Shown: piece by piece, positions 34,724 to 43,068 of the stretch
Layout: each line of letters opens with the position of its first letter
Numbering within the stretch: position 1 is the stretch's first letter
DNA from: Bacteroidales bacterium UBA755
GTDB lineage: Bacteria; Bacteroidota; Bacteroidia; Bacteroidales; UBA932
Assembly (NCBI GenBank): GCA_002297815.1
Contig: DBKH01000014.1
Coordinates: 1 to 43,196, forward strand
Length of the DNA: 43,196 nucleotides
Direction: 5' to 3'
Made by a program: the position numbers and the translations under genes
Notes under the pieces: generated by a model
What the model was told of the DNA's origin: nothing
The model's input: the letters and a program-made list of their open reading frames with translations, nothing else
Databases searched by the model: none

Positions 34724-37700
34724 CTAAAGAAGATGCCCAAGGAAGCGGGCCTTGTCGGAATCTGACATGCCACGTCTTAGGGCATAGTCATCAATCGCTT
34801 TCTGGCTGACGCGACGGATCTCTGGGTACGAGGCATCAGGATGAATGAATATGAGTCCGCAGATGCTTGCGTCAGGTATCATGGCGCAGCTGTCTAGTAG
34901 CGAGATCCCAAGTCTTTCAGATTCAGGCAAAAGCCTGAGAATATCCCGCTTCAGCGTGTGATCCGGGCAACTTGAATATCCAGCTGCCGGCTTGATGACC
35001 TTCGCAACCTCAAATCCTTGCGGCAATGACTTATGAATATGCTCGCTCAGCCATTCGGATGCCGCCTCAGCCAGAGTCAGCCGCACAGCCCGTGCCAGCA
35101 TTGGGCCGTAATCCGTGCTGCATGCAGGGCAGTCACAGCTTTCCGGATGAGATCCAGTGTGCACGCTCAGGGCGAACATCCCCATAGGGGAGTCGAACCC
35201 ATGTTCATCAGCAGGAACGAAATCGGCCAGAGACCGTCCACCTTCCTGCCGAAACATAGGCAGACGAAAATCCTGTGACACAATGTCGTCACCCTCGCTA
35301 TGACATGAGTCAAATCTTGCGGAAATCGTTATTGTGCAAGCGTTTTCCCTCTTTAACCTATCAATCTCTTCAAGTGCATCGCCACGCAGTTTTCTAAGTT
35401 CCTCGTGGCCGCTTCCGGCCTTGATGCCCCAGATCGCAGCGAAGAGATTCCAGTCAAAAAACGGCATCACTTCATCAATGCCCAACACTTTGGCTACTAT
35501 GTTCTTTAGCGGCTCTCCCTTGATGAAACTTGAGGCCGGGAACGGATCGCACGTCGTGTGTCCGGCTTTCTTTTGCGAGGACTGGGCATAGAGTTCTCTA
35601 AGATGCTCCTGTTTCTGATGCTCAGCCGCTTCAGTGCCCTCTCTGTCAGCGATTAACTGATTGGCGAGCACCGCGCTTGCGGATGCGTCCTGAGCATAAA
35701 ACACGTGATCGTAAAGAGGAGCAAGTTTAACTGCCGTGTGGAGCGCCGAGGCCGCTGCACCGCCAACAAGCAGGGGAGTAGTCATCCCTCTAATCGTCAT
35801 CTCCTTGCAGATCTCCTCCATCTGGTAAAGTGACGGTGTGATCAGTCCGCTGACCCCGATAAGATCCGCTGAGGTCTCCGCAGCCTTTTCCAGAATCGTC
35901 TCCTTTGGCACCATCACTCCGAGATCTATGACCTCGAACCCATTGCAATTCAGCACAATCCCGGTGATGTTCTTACCGATGTCATGCACATCTCCCTTGA
36001 CTGTGGCGAACACGATCCGAGGCTTTTTTCTCTCCGATTCTCCCGCACCTTCCTCAATGTACGGTTGCAGCAAAGCCACAGCGTTCTTCATTGTCTTGGC
36101 CGACTTCACCACCTGAGGCAGGAACATCTTTCCGGCACCGAACAGTTCCCCGACCCTGGCCATTCCACTCATCAGAGGCCCGTCGATGATCTGAACCGGT
36201 TTATCGTACTTGGCTAGACACTCGTTGATGTCCCTCTCCAGTCTGGAAGAATCGCCCTTTACCAACGCCCTGATCAACCTCTCCTCCACCGTCGCTTCGG
36301 CAGGCTCAGCGACCGAAGGAGAAGAATCTGCACCCGTCAGGCAGCGCCCCGATGCCGCGAGGCGACCATTTTCCCGGATAGGGCGCGCAGCGCAGGTCGC
36401 CTCCGGCCCTTCGGGGCGCGGTATGACCTCTCCAGAATTCTTATCTTCCAAAATCTGCGAAGCCTTATCAATAAGTCTCTCCGTAGCCTCAGCATCCGAA
36501 TCCAGAATCACATCCTCTACACACTTAAGCAGTTCAGGCTCAATCTCATCATAAACCCTAAGCATCCCCGGATTCACAATCCCCATGTCAAGCCCCGCTG
36601 AAATCGCATGATAAAGAAACACCGAATGCATCGCCTCCCGCACCTCATTGTTCCCCCTGAACGAAAACGAAAGATTAGAAATGCCACCCGAAGTCCGACA
36701 TCCCGGCAGATTCGCCTTGATCCACCGGACAGCCTCTATGAAATCAATCCCGTAGCGAGAATGCTCTGGAATCCCGGTTCCCACAGGCAGAACATTCACA
36801 TCGAATATTATGTCACAAGCCCGAACCCCGACCTTTTCTGTCAGCAATGAATATGCCCTCTGGCAAATCTCTACCTTCCTGTCGTAAGTAGTGGCCTGCC
36901 CCTCCTCATCGAACGCAATCACGATTATCGCAGCACCCAAAGCCTTGATCTCACGAGCCTTTTCTATGAATACTTCCTCACCTTCTTTAAGTGAGATTGA
37001 ATTAACAATGCATTTCCCTTGAGCGTTTTTCAGCCCGGTCACCAACGTCTCCCAATGCGAAGAGTCAATCATTATCGCAGCCTTGGCCACAGCCGGATCA
37101 TTGGAGACGTACCTAAGGAACTTCTCCATCTCAAGGCGGGAATCCAGCATGGCATCATCCATGTTGATGTCGATGATGCTCGCCCCGTTCTCAATCTGCT
37201 GAGCCGCGATCTGGAGCCCTGTCTCGTAATCCCCAGCTGCTATCAGTTTGGCAAACTTGCGCGACCCGGCCACGTTGGTCCTCTCCCCGACATTCGTGAA
37301 ATTGTTCTTCCTGTCAACCGAAACACTTTCCAAGCCGCTGACATAAAGAACATTATCTGGTTCCGGAACCATTCTCGGAGATATTCCTTTGACCGCTTCC
37401 GCCATCGCCTTGATGTGCTCTGGAGTTGTCCCGCAGCATCCTCCCACTATATTCACAGATCCTGCCAACGCCATTTTCCGGACAGACTCTGCCATCTGGG
37501 AAGGAGTCTCGTCATATTCACCCATCTCGTTAGGCAGCCCAGCGTTAGGGTAGCAGCTGACAGCGCAGGTGGCGAATGAGGCGACCTCAGCAATCAGCGG
37601 AATCATCTCCTCCGCTCCGAGCGAGCAGTTGAGCCCGAAAGAGAGCGGATAGCAGTGCTGGATTGAGCGAAAGAACGCTTCCATAGTCTGCCCGGTAAGC

Positions 37701-38281
37701 GTGCGTCCGCTCCTGTCACTCATTGAGGCTGAAATCATTACCGGAATATCCTTGGCTTCTGGAATATGCTCGAGCGCGTACAGTGCAGCCTTTGTGTTCA
37801 ATGCGTCAAAGCATGTTTCGAACAATAGCAGATCCACGCCACCATGAACCAACCCCCTTATCTGAACCTCAAAAGCCTCCGACATCTCATCGAATGAATA
37901 TGACCGGAAAACCGGATCACCTATGTCCTGTGCCAATGACAGTGACTTGCTTGTTGGCCCGACACTACCGGCCACCCAAACCTTTCGAGGCGCTTCATCG
38001 GCGGCCTTGCGTGCAATCCGTGCGGCAGCCTCGGCCATCTGTTCGGCTTTCTCGGAGAGACCATATTCGGATTGCGAAATACTATTGGCACTGAATGAGT
38101 TAGTGGTGATTATGTCAGCTCCGGCTTTAATATATTCATTGTGAATCTCACCGATGATTTCCGGATCGCTAAGGTTGAATGACTCGCTGTTGCCCTGGAG
38201 CCCTCTGCGCTGAAGCATCGTGCCCATCGCTCCATCGAGGATGAGGATTCGTCTGGAAAGTTCGGTCCTGATGTCGTGCAT
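34724..38281 (-). CDS. metH: MetH, cobalamin-dependent methionine synthase, with in-frame repeat insertions
   Basis: This 1185-residue enzyme transfers the methyl group of methyltetrahydrofolate to homocysteine via cobalamin. All four modules are visible: the homocysteine domain with zinc Cys in GLNCSLG and GGCCGTTPEH, the pterin domain (FTNVGERTNVAGSRKFAKLI), the B12 domain with GDVHDIGKN (the DxHxxG cobalamin motif), and the C-terminal reactivation domain with GYSSCPDHTLKRDI. Residues about 617-665, at the junction between the pterin and B12-cap modules, are encoded by two different repeat elements (36291-36420) and are absent from typical MetH. It lies 18 bases after metF and is co-transcribed with it. 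Confidence 0.95.
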   Translation of the reverse strand: MHDIRTELSRRILILDGAMGTMLQRRGLQGNSESFNLSDPEIIGEIHNEYIKAGADIITTNSFSANSISQSEYGLSEKAEQMAEAAARIARKAADEAPRKVWVAGSVGPTSKSLSLAQDIGDPVFRSYSFDEMSEAFEVQIRGLVHGGVDLLLFETCFDALNTKAALYALEHIPEAKDIPVMISASMSDRSGRTLTGQTMEAFFRSIQHCYPLSFGLNCSLGAEEMIPLIAEVASFATCAVSCYPNAGLPNEMGEYDETPSQMAESVRKMALAGSVNIVGGCCGTTPEHIKAMAEAVKGISPRMVPEPDNVLYVSGLESVSVDRKNNFTNVGERTNVAGSRKFAKLIAAGDYETGLQIAAQQIENGASIIDINMDDAMLDSRLEMEKFLRYVSNDPAVAKAAIMIDSSHWETLVTGLKNAQGKCIVNSISLKEGEEVFIEKAREIKALGAAIIVIAFDEEGQATTYDRKVEICQRAYSLLTEKVGVRACDIIFDVNVLPVGTGIPEHSRYGIDFIEAVRWIKANLPGCRTSGGISNLSFSFRGNNEVREAMHSVFLYHAISAGLDMGIVNPGMLRVYDEIEPELLKCVEDVILDSDAEATERLIDKASQILEDKNSGEVIPRPEGPEATCAARPIRENGRLAASGRCLTGADSSPSVAEPAEATVEERLIRALVKGDSSRLERDINECLAKYDKPVQIIDGPLMSGMARVGELFGAGKMFLPQVVKSAKTMKNAVALLQPYIEEGAGESERKKPRIVFATVKGDVHDIGKNITGIVLNCNGFEVIDLGVMVPKETILEKAAETSADLIGVSGLITPSLYQMEEICKEMTIRGMTTPLLVGGAAASALHTAVKLAPLYDHVFYAQDASASAVLANQLIADREGTEAAEHQKQEHLRELYAQSSQKKAGHTTCDPFPASSFIKGEPLKNIVAKVLGIDEVMPFFDWNLFAAIWGIKAGSGHEELRKLRGDALEEIDRLKRENACTITISARFDSCHSEGDDIVSQDFRLPMFRQEGGRSLADFVPADEHGFDSPMGMFALSVHTGSHPESCDCPACSTDYGPMLARAVRLTLAEAASEWLSEHIHKSLPQGFEVAKVIKPAAGYSSCPDHTLKRDILRLLPESERLGISLLDSCAMIPDASICGLIFIHPDASYPEIRRVSQKAIDDYALRRGMSDSDKARFLGHLL
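36291..36315. repeat. Family-1 repeat arm, in frame within metH
   Basis: A single arm with core CTTCGGCAGGCTCAGCGACC is read on the minus strand as SVAEPAEAT. It ends about 28 bases from a family-2 element, so two repeat families have piled up at the same domain junction. Confidence 0.85.
36344..36419. repeat. Family-2 palindromic element, in frame within metH
   Basis: An imperfect inverted repeat: the outer arms (CGCCCCGA near 36345 and TCGGGGCG at 36411-36418) and the inner arms (GGCGACC at 36361-36367 and GGTCGCC at 36395-36401) surround a centre containing CCCGGATAGGGCGCGC. The centre is shared with the intergenic element at 14553-14639, while the arms differ in sequence. It is translated as part of the RPIRENGRLAASGR segment. 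Confidence 0.75.
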
Positions 38282-38299
38282 GTTGTCGCTGTATTTGGT

Positions 38300-39208
38300 T
38301 TAGAAACATTCCCGAAGGATTTCGATGATGTTGGCGGACTTGCCCATCGTGTAGAAGTGGACTCCCGGAACTCCGTGTGTCAGAAGATCTTTGCATTGGG
38401 CGGTAGTCCATTCCTGTCCTATCTGATAGACGGCCCCCTTGTCTTCCTCGTGGGCTGCGATCTCGCTTGTCAGCTCGAATGGAATGTCAATCGAGAAGGA
38501 CTCAGGAAGCAGTTTCACTTGCTTAGGTGTTGAGATAGGTTTCAGTCCAGGGATGATGGGAACGGTGATTCCCGCCTTCCGGCATCTGTCCACAAAGCTG
38601 TAAAAGACCTTGTTGTCGAAAAACATCTGGGTTGTGATGTAGTCGGCTCCGGCATCGACCTTGCGCTTGAGGTTTGCGATGTCCTCGTCCATGTTGGCGG
38701 CCTCGAAATGTTTCTCAGGGTAGCCTCCGACTCCGATCCTAAAGAAGCCCTCACAACCGTTATCTTTCTCGAAACGTCTGATGGCCTCTACGAGTTCGTT
38801 GGCGTGGTTGTAGCCGCCATGGACAGGGGAGAAGCGTTTCTCGCCCGTGAGGCAGTCTCCGCGCAGGGCCAGGACATTGGAGAGGCCCATGAACTTGAAA
38901 TCCTGAAGTTGGAACTCGATCTGCTCAGCGGTCAGGCCTCCGCAAATCAGATGAGGTACGACATCGACCTTGAATTCGGACTGTATGGCTCCGCAGACAG
39001 CCGTCTCGCTGACGCGGCGACGCACGAGGCGCTTCCTGTAGCTTCCGTCCGGCTGCTCGTCGTACATGATCTCGTCCCTGTGGCAGGTCACGTTTATGTA
39101 CTTTGGTGCGAACTCGATGAACGGCCTGATGTCGTCAAGGAGTTCGTCCTTTGTCATCCCTTTAAGGGGCGGGACTATCTCAAGAGAGGGGTATTGCTTC
39201 ATTGTCAT
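38300..39208 (-). CDS. metF: MetF, 5,10-methylenetetrahydrofolate reductase
   Basis: This 302-residue FAD-dependent TIM-barrel enzyme makes 5-methyltetrahydrofolate, the methyl donor used by MetH encoded next to it. Family segments include SLEIVPPLKG with the catalytic glutamate near the N-terminus, VVPHLICGGLTAEQIEFQL, SNVLALRGDCL, YITTQMFFDNKVFY and PIIPGLKPISTPKQV. The start overlaps the trmO stop by four bases (ATGA), and its own stop is 18 bases before metH. The pairing supplies methionine and hence S-adenosylmethionine, which is also the cofactor of the upstream TrmO. Confidence 0.96.
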   Translation of the reverse strand: MTMKQYPSLEIVPPLKGMTKDELLDDIRPFIEFAPKYINVTCHRDEIMYDEQPDGSYRKRLVRRRVSETAVCGAIQSEFKVDVVPHLICGGLTAEQIEFQLQDFKFMGLSNVLALRGDCLTGEKRFSPVHGGYNHANELVEAIRRFEKDNGCEGFFRIGVGGYPEKHFEAANMDEDIANLKRKVDAGADYITTQMFFDNKVFYSFVDRCRKAGITVPIIPGLKPISTPKQVKLLPESFSIDIPFELTSEIAAHEEDKGAVYQIGQEWTTAQCKDLLTHGVPGVHFYTMGKSANIIEILRECF

Positions 39209-40080
39209 CGTTCGTTTTCTTTGTCTTTTCTGTTCGGAGACTTTATCTCCACCACTGTCAATACGTCTTCATTGACCTTGAACCTGACATCCATGTCATT
39301 GAATATCATGCCATAGACTTTGTTCGGGTCGTTTTGGTACCGTGGTCTCGGATCTTGTGCCAGCACTTTTCGCAGTGTTTCGATATCTGCTTCGTTCCAA
39401 CCTTGGACGGTCACTTCGGCAGGCTCAGTCACTTCGACAAGCTCAGTGACCGGAGATGGTGACGTGCTGCATAATGCATCGGTCACTGAGCCTGTCGAAG
39501 TGACCGGTAGGGCGAACACAACCTTCAGCGGCTTCCATTCCTTGTCATCTACAAATCCGGAAGAGGCATCCGGATGACTGTCAGCGTAAGCTACATAAGG
39601 CTTGATGTCGTAGATCGGAGTTCCGTCCATCAGATCCGCTCCAAGTACATTGATCACTGGCCCAAGCTGTTTTCCTGTCTCATCTTTAGCGTCATATTCA
39701 ATAGATTCGATTCTGACGGAAGACAACCCAAGCCCGTTCGGCCTGAAAGGGGAGCGGCTGGCAAACACTCCGATCCTCTCGTTTCCTCCTAACCTTGGCG
39801 GCCTAACTGTCGCCTGGAATGGGGTCTTCGGTCGCTGAGCTTGTCGAAGCGCACCGGACGCTTCGGCAGGCTCAGCGACCGAACGAGGTTTATTCCCGGA
39901 GAACCCCCAGATGAGCCAGATGTAGTCAAACCATTCCAGTCCGCGCACAGCGTCAGCACTTCGGAACCCCGACTCGAACACGATCTTGCCCTTCAGCTCA
40001 GGGACCAATCCGGCCTGTCTCGGAATCCCGAACTTGGTCTTGAACGGAGACCAGAACCGGGCTATCGGCTCAATGAACAT
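39205..40080 (-). CDS. trmO: TrmO (TsaA/YaeB) tRNA N6-methyladenosine-type methyltransferase, with two repeat insertions
   Basis: This 291-residue enzyme matches E. coli TrmO, which uses S-adenosylmethionine to methylate the t6A nucleoside at tRNA position 37. Shared blocks are IARFWSPFKTKFGIPRQAGL, FRSADAVRGLEWFDYIWLIW, TVRPPRLGGNERIGVFASRS, LDLMDG-like DLMDGTPIYDIKPYV and EVLAQDPRP-like KVLAQDPRPRYQ. Two stretches do not match: residues about 67-84 (SVAEPAEASGALRQAQRP) and about 192-225 (VTSTGSV, then VTELVEVTEPAEVT). Both are encoded by family-1 inverted repeats. ATG 40080 overlaps the end of the nitroreductase gene by 11 bases. Confidence 0.93.
   Translation of the reverse strand: MFIEPIARFWSPFKTKFGIPRQAGLVPELKGKIVFESGFRSADAVRGLEWFDYIWLIWGFSGNKPRSVAEPAEASGALRQAQRPKTPFQATVRPPRLGGNERIGVFASRSPFRPNGLGLSSVRIESIEYDAKDETGKQLGPVINVLGADLMDGTPIYDIKPYVAYADSHPDASSGFVDDKEWKPLKVVFALPVTSTGSVTDALCSTSPSPVTELVEVTEPAEVTVQGWNEADIETLRKVLAQDPRPRYQNDPNKVYGMIFNDMDVRFKVNEDVLTVVEIKSPNRKDKENER
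39409..39505. repeat. Family-1 inverted repeat pair, in frame in the 3' part of trmO
   Basis: The left arm (39409-39451) is a tandem of two copies of the core CTTCGGCAGGCTCAG / CTTCGACAAGCTCAG; the right arm (39481-39505) is an inverted copy. A 29-base spacer separates them. The whole is translated without a stop. Confidence 0.85.
39830..39880. repeat. Family-1 inverted repeat pair, in frame in the 5' part of trmO
   Basis: Arms at 39830-39855 and about 39856-39880 face each other with almost no loop (cores GCTGAGCTTGTCGAAGC and GCTTCGGCAGGCTCAGC). Read on the minus strand they give SVAEPAEASGALRQAQRP. Confidence 0.85.
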
Positions 40081-40603
40081 AGCTGACCTGATCCCATTTG
40101 AGAGCGTCCTCGTTCTGAGGCTTGCGTTCATCGGCAGGGTGGCCGACAGCGATCAGACACAGAATTGAATACTTTTCGGGAATATTCAAGATCTCCCTAA
40201 CCTTTTGCTCCGCTGTCACTCCGGCGTCCTTACTCTCCCGGCCCCTAATGTGGCACCAGCAGGATCCCAGTCCAAGATCCTCGGCCTGGTACTGCATGGA
40301 AACTGCAGCTATGCTGCCGTCCTCGATCCACATTTCCTGCTCTTGAGGCTCTCCGAGCACAGCAATTACTACCGGAGCCCCGGCTAGAAATTGAGAACCA
40401 GCCGGTCTGATACCAGACAGTTCTTCGATCTTCTCCTTGTTGTCTGTCACCACGAACCTCCATTTTCTCAATCCCTTGGCGGTCGGAGACATCAGAGCTG
40501 CCCTAATGATCGTCCTGACAGATTCATCACTCACAGGCTCGTCAGTGTAGACTCTGTGGCTTCTGCGTGCCTGTGCAAGTTCATTGAAAGAATTCATATT
40601 CAT
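40070..40603 (-). CDS. Nitroreductase-family flavoprotein
   Basis: This 177-residue FMN-dependent nitroreductase-fold protein contains ARRSHRVYTDEPVSDE (the N-terminal FMN phosphate-binding region), ALMSPTAKGLRKWRFVVV-like residues, AAVSMQYQAEDLGLGSCWCHIRG and LCLIAVGHPADE near the C-terminus. The natural substrate is unknown for most members. Two ATG codons, 40603 and 40597, follow AAGGAG at 3 and 9 bases; the shorter one is equally plausible. The gene heads the nitroreductase-trmO-metF-metH run and is divergent from the butyrate kinase gene. Confidence 0.9.
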   Translation of the reverse strand: MNMNSFNELAQARRSHRVYTDEPVSDESVRTIIRAALMSPTAKGLRKWRFVVTDNKEKIEELSGIRPAGSQFLAGAPVVIAVLGEPQEQEMWIEDGSIAAVSMQYQAEDLGLGSCWCHIRGRESKDAGVTAEQKVREILNIPEKYSILCLIAVGHPADERKPQNEDALKWDQVSYVH

Positions 40604-40843
40604 TTTCTCCTTTGCTACAAATTTACAATTATTATTCTTTACGATGAATATTCTAGGCATGGACTTTTTAATTATACACTTTCAATAATCATTATATTTG
40701 AATATATAATTAAATGTTAAAACGTTTGATTTTTATTAAAATAATCGTCAAAATAGCTAAATATCTTATAATATTTGATGATATTCTTGTTTCTGTTGAA
40801 AAAATGTAATATATTTAGGGTCGTAATAAAGCCTTATCATCCG

Positions 40844-42010
40844 ATGGATAACAAGACAAATTCATTAGAAGTCCCTCAAAAGGGAAACATTCTTATAATC
40901 AACACAGGGTCCACAACCACTAAGTTGGGCTATTTTTCCGATGGTGTCCGGGTCTTTGACACCAAGCTTGAGCACACAGCTGAGGATGTCGCAAAGTACC
41001 CGTCCGTGATGGACCAGGCGGACATGCGTCACCAGGCGATCAAGGATTTCATGGCTTCCAAAGGTATTCCGCTTGAGGATGTGGACATCGTGATGGCCCG
41101 CGGCGGTCTCATCGTTCCAGTCATCACGGGAGTCTATAATGTGAATCAGGACATGCGTGATGTCCTGAAGAGTTGCCGCGACGGGAATCACGCCTGCAAT
41201 CTGAGCGCCATTCTGGCCGATGATGTTGCCAAGGAGATTAACCAGATCAGAGAGGAAAAACATATTACTCCACGGTTCGGAAAATGTGTGGCTTACATCG
41301 CTGATCCTCCGATGGCAGATGAAATGCTTCCGGAATGCCGGATGGGAGGTATCCCGGAGTTTACCAGAAAGACTCTGTTCCATGCTCTTAATTCAAGGGC
41401 CATCGTCAGAAGGTATCTGCGCGAACATGGCCACAAGACTAATGATGTCACTGTGATCGTGGCTCACATGGGCGGAGGCGCGACGATATCCCTGCATCGC
41501 AACGGAAAGGTCATCGACACCAACCATGGCCTTGGCGGAGACGGCCCTATTACACCAGAGAGAGCGGGCTGCTGTCCTCCGTTTGAGCTTATCGACATGT
41601 GTTTCAGCGGAAAGTACACCAAAGAAGAGATTCAGAAGAAGCTGATTGGTCGTGGTGGTGCGGTCGCTTATTTCGGCACCAACAGTATGCTGGACGTCGA
41701 GAACATGGCCAAGGACGGCAACGAACTTGCGCAGACCTTCCTCAAGGCATACGTTTTGAACATCTGCAAATACATAGCCGCGATGGCCGCCACTGCGGAT
41801 GGCAAGGTCGATGCCATCCTTCTGACAGGAGGCATCGCCCATAGCAAGATGCTCATGGATGCCATCAAGGCCAAAATCGGATTTATCGCTCCGGTTGAAG
41901 TGTTCCCAGGTGAAGACGAGATCAACAGCCTTGCGGAAAATGGTTACATGATCCTTTCAGGCCAAACAAAGATCCACACTTATAATAAGGACAGAATAAT
42001 TGAAGATTAA
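40844..42010 (+). CDS. buk: Butyrate kinase (acyl kinase of the ASKHA family)
   Basis: This 388-residue kinase interconverts butyrate or a branched short-chain acid with its acyl phosphate, making ATP in the acid-forming direction. Diagnostic segments are ILIINTGSTTTKLGYF, MARGGLIVPVITGVYNVNQ, AHMGGGATISLHRNGKVIDT and ILLTGGIAHSKMLMDAIK. I choose ATG 40844 because the preceding 23 codons of open frame are AT-rich and not part of the family. No phosphate butyryltransferase gene is adjacent. A branched-chain aminotransferase gene follows after 8 bases. Confidence 0.94.
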   Translation: MDNKTNSLEVPQKGNILIINTGSTTTKLGYFSDGVRVFDTKLEHTAEDVAKYPSVMDQADMRHQAIKDFMASKGIPLEDVDIVMARGGLIVPVITGVYNVNQDMRDVLKSCRDGNHACNLSAILADDVAKEINQIREEKHITPRFGKCVAYIADPPMADEMLPECRMGGIPEFTRKTLFHALNSRAIVRRYLREHGHKTNDVTVIVAHMGGGATISLHRNGKVIDTNHGLGGDGPITPERAGCCPPFELIDMCFSGKYTKEEIQKKLIGRGGAVAYFGTNSMLDVENMAKDGNELAQTFLKAYVLNICKYIAAMAATADGKVDAILLTGGIAHSKMLMDAIKAKIGFIAPVEVFPGEDEINSLAENGYMILSGQTKIHTYNKDRIIED

Positions 42011-42018
42011 ATTATAAA

Positions 42019-43065
42019 ATGATGAAGAATATAGATTGGAGCAAGCTGTCTTTCAGCTACACCCCGACAAGGGCTTTGGTTTACAGCCGCTGCATTGACG
42101 GAAAATGGGAGACACCTACCGTCAGCGAGGATTTCAACATCTGCCTGAGCAGTTTTGCGGGAATATTCCATTACGCCCCTTCCTGCTTCGAGGGATTAAA
42201 GGCATTCCGTGGTGTTGACGGCAAGATTAGGCTTTTCCGTCCGGACAAGAATGCCAAGAGAATGGCTGACAGTGCGACTTATCTTGATATGCCGTTCCCA
42301 TCAGAGGAAATGTTTATCAATATGTGCGTACAGTGTGTGAAGGAGAACATTGACTATCTTCCTCCATATGAGGCGAGCGGGGCTTCCCTTTACCTTCGTC
42401 CTGCACTGTTCGGCATCAACCCGCAGCTCGGCATTCATTCCGCGCGTGACGTGATGTTCGTTGTGATGTGTTCACCTGTGGGAACATATTCAGGAGCAAA
42501 GAGCCTCTGCCCCGGCAACGCTGTCATTTCGAGAAATTATGACCGAGCATCCACATTTGGTTCAGGCTGCTATAAGCTCGGAGCCAATTACGCCCAGTCG
42601 CTCCATGCCTACAACATCGCGCACAACACCGGTTATCGTGAGCTTCTGTTCCTTGACTCGGCCACGAAAACAACCATCGAGGAGTTCGGCTCGTCCAACT
42701 TCTTCGCGATTAAGGGCAACACCTACATCACGCCTCGTTCCGGAAGTGTACTTCCGTCAATCACCAACAACAGTCTCCGCAAGGTGGCCGCTGACATGGG
42801 AATGAACGTTGAGGTTCGTCCGATCAAGGTAGAGGAACTTGCAGATTTTGATGAGGTTAACTCTTGTGGTACAGCTGTTGTCATCACTCCGATCTGCTCG
42901 ATTGACGACAAGCCGCAGCTTGAGTGCGAGGAGGCTTCCCGCCACTACACATTCGGCTCTCCGGACAAGTGCGGAGCTGTCAGCGAGAAACTCTACAACC
43001 GCATCATCGGCATCCAGAAAGGACTTGAGGAGGACACTCACAACTGGTGTCTGTTCGTTGATTAG
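42019..43065 (+). CDS. ilvE: Branched-chain amino-acid aminotransferase
   Basis: This 348-residue PLP enzyme of fold type IV transfers amino groups between leucine, isoleucine or valine and 2-oxoglutarate. The PLP lysine is probably Lys186 in GSGCYKLGANYAQS. The phosphate-binding and substrate regions include HYAPSCFEGLKAFRG, LYLRPALFGINPQLG and TTIEEFGSSNFFAIKGN. The length and motifs fit the eukaryote-like ilvE branch found in Bacteroidota. It follows the butyrate kinase gene by 8 bases, and the next gene begins 3 bases after its stop, so all three are one transcript. The pairing suggests branched-chain fatty-acid formation from amino acids, or simply shared regulation. Confidence 0.95.
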   Translation: MMKNIDWSKLSFSYTPTRALVYSRCIDGKWETPTVSEDFNICLSSFAGIFHYAPSCFEGLKAFRGVDGKIRLFRPDKNAKRMADSATYLDMPFPSEEMFINMCVQCVKENIDYLPPYEASGASLYLRPALFGINPQLGIHSARDVMFVVMCSPVGTYSGAKSLCPGNAVISRNYDRASTFGSGCYKLGANYAQSLHAYNIAHNTGYRELLFLDSATKTTIEEFGSSNFFAIKGNTYITPRSGSVLPSITNNSLRKVAADMGMNVEVRPIKVEELADFDEVNSCGTAVVITPICSIDDKPQLECEEASRHYTFGSPDKCGAVSEKLYNRIIGIQKGLEEDTHNWCLFVD

Positions 43066-43068
43066 GCG

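Noticed and set aside
38282..40843. Cobalamin or SAM riboswitch controlling metF-metH
   Set aside because: The gap before metH is only 18 bases and metF overlaps trmO. The 183-240 bases upstream of the nitroreductase gene are AT-rich, and I see no B12-box or SAM-motif pattern there.
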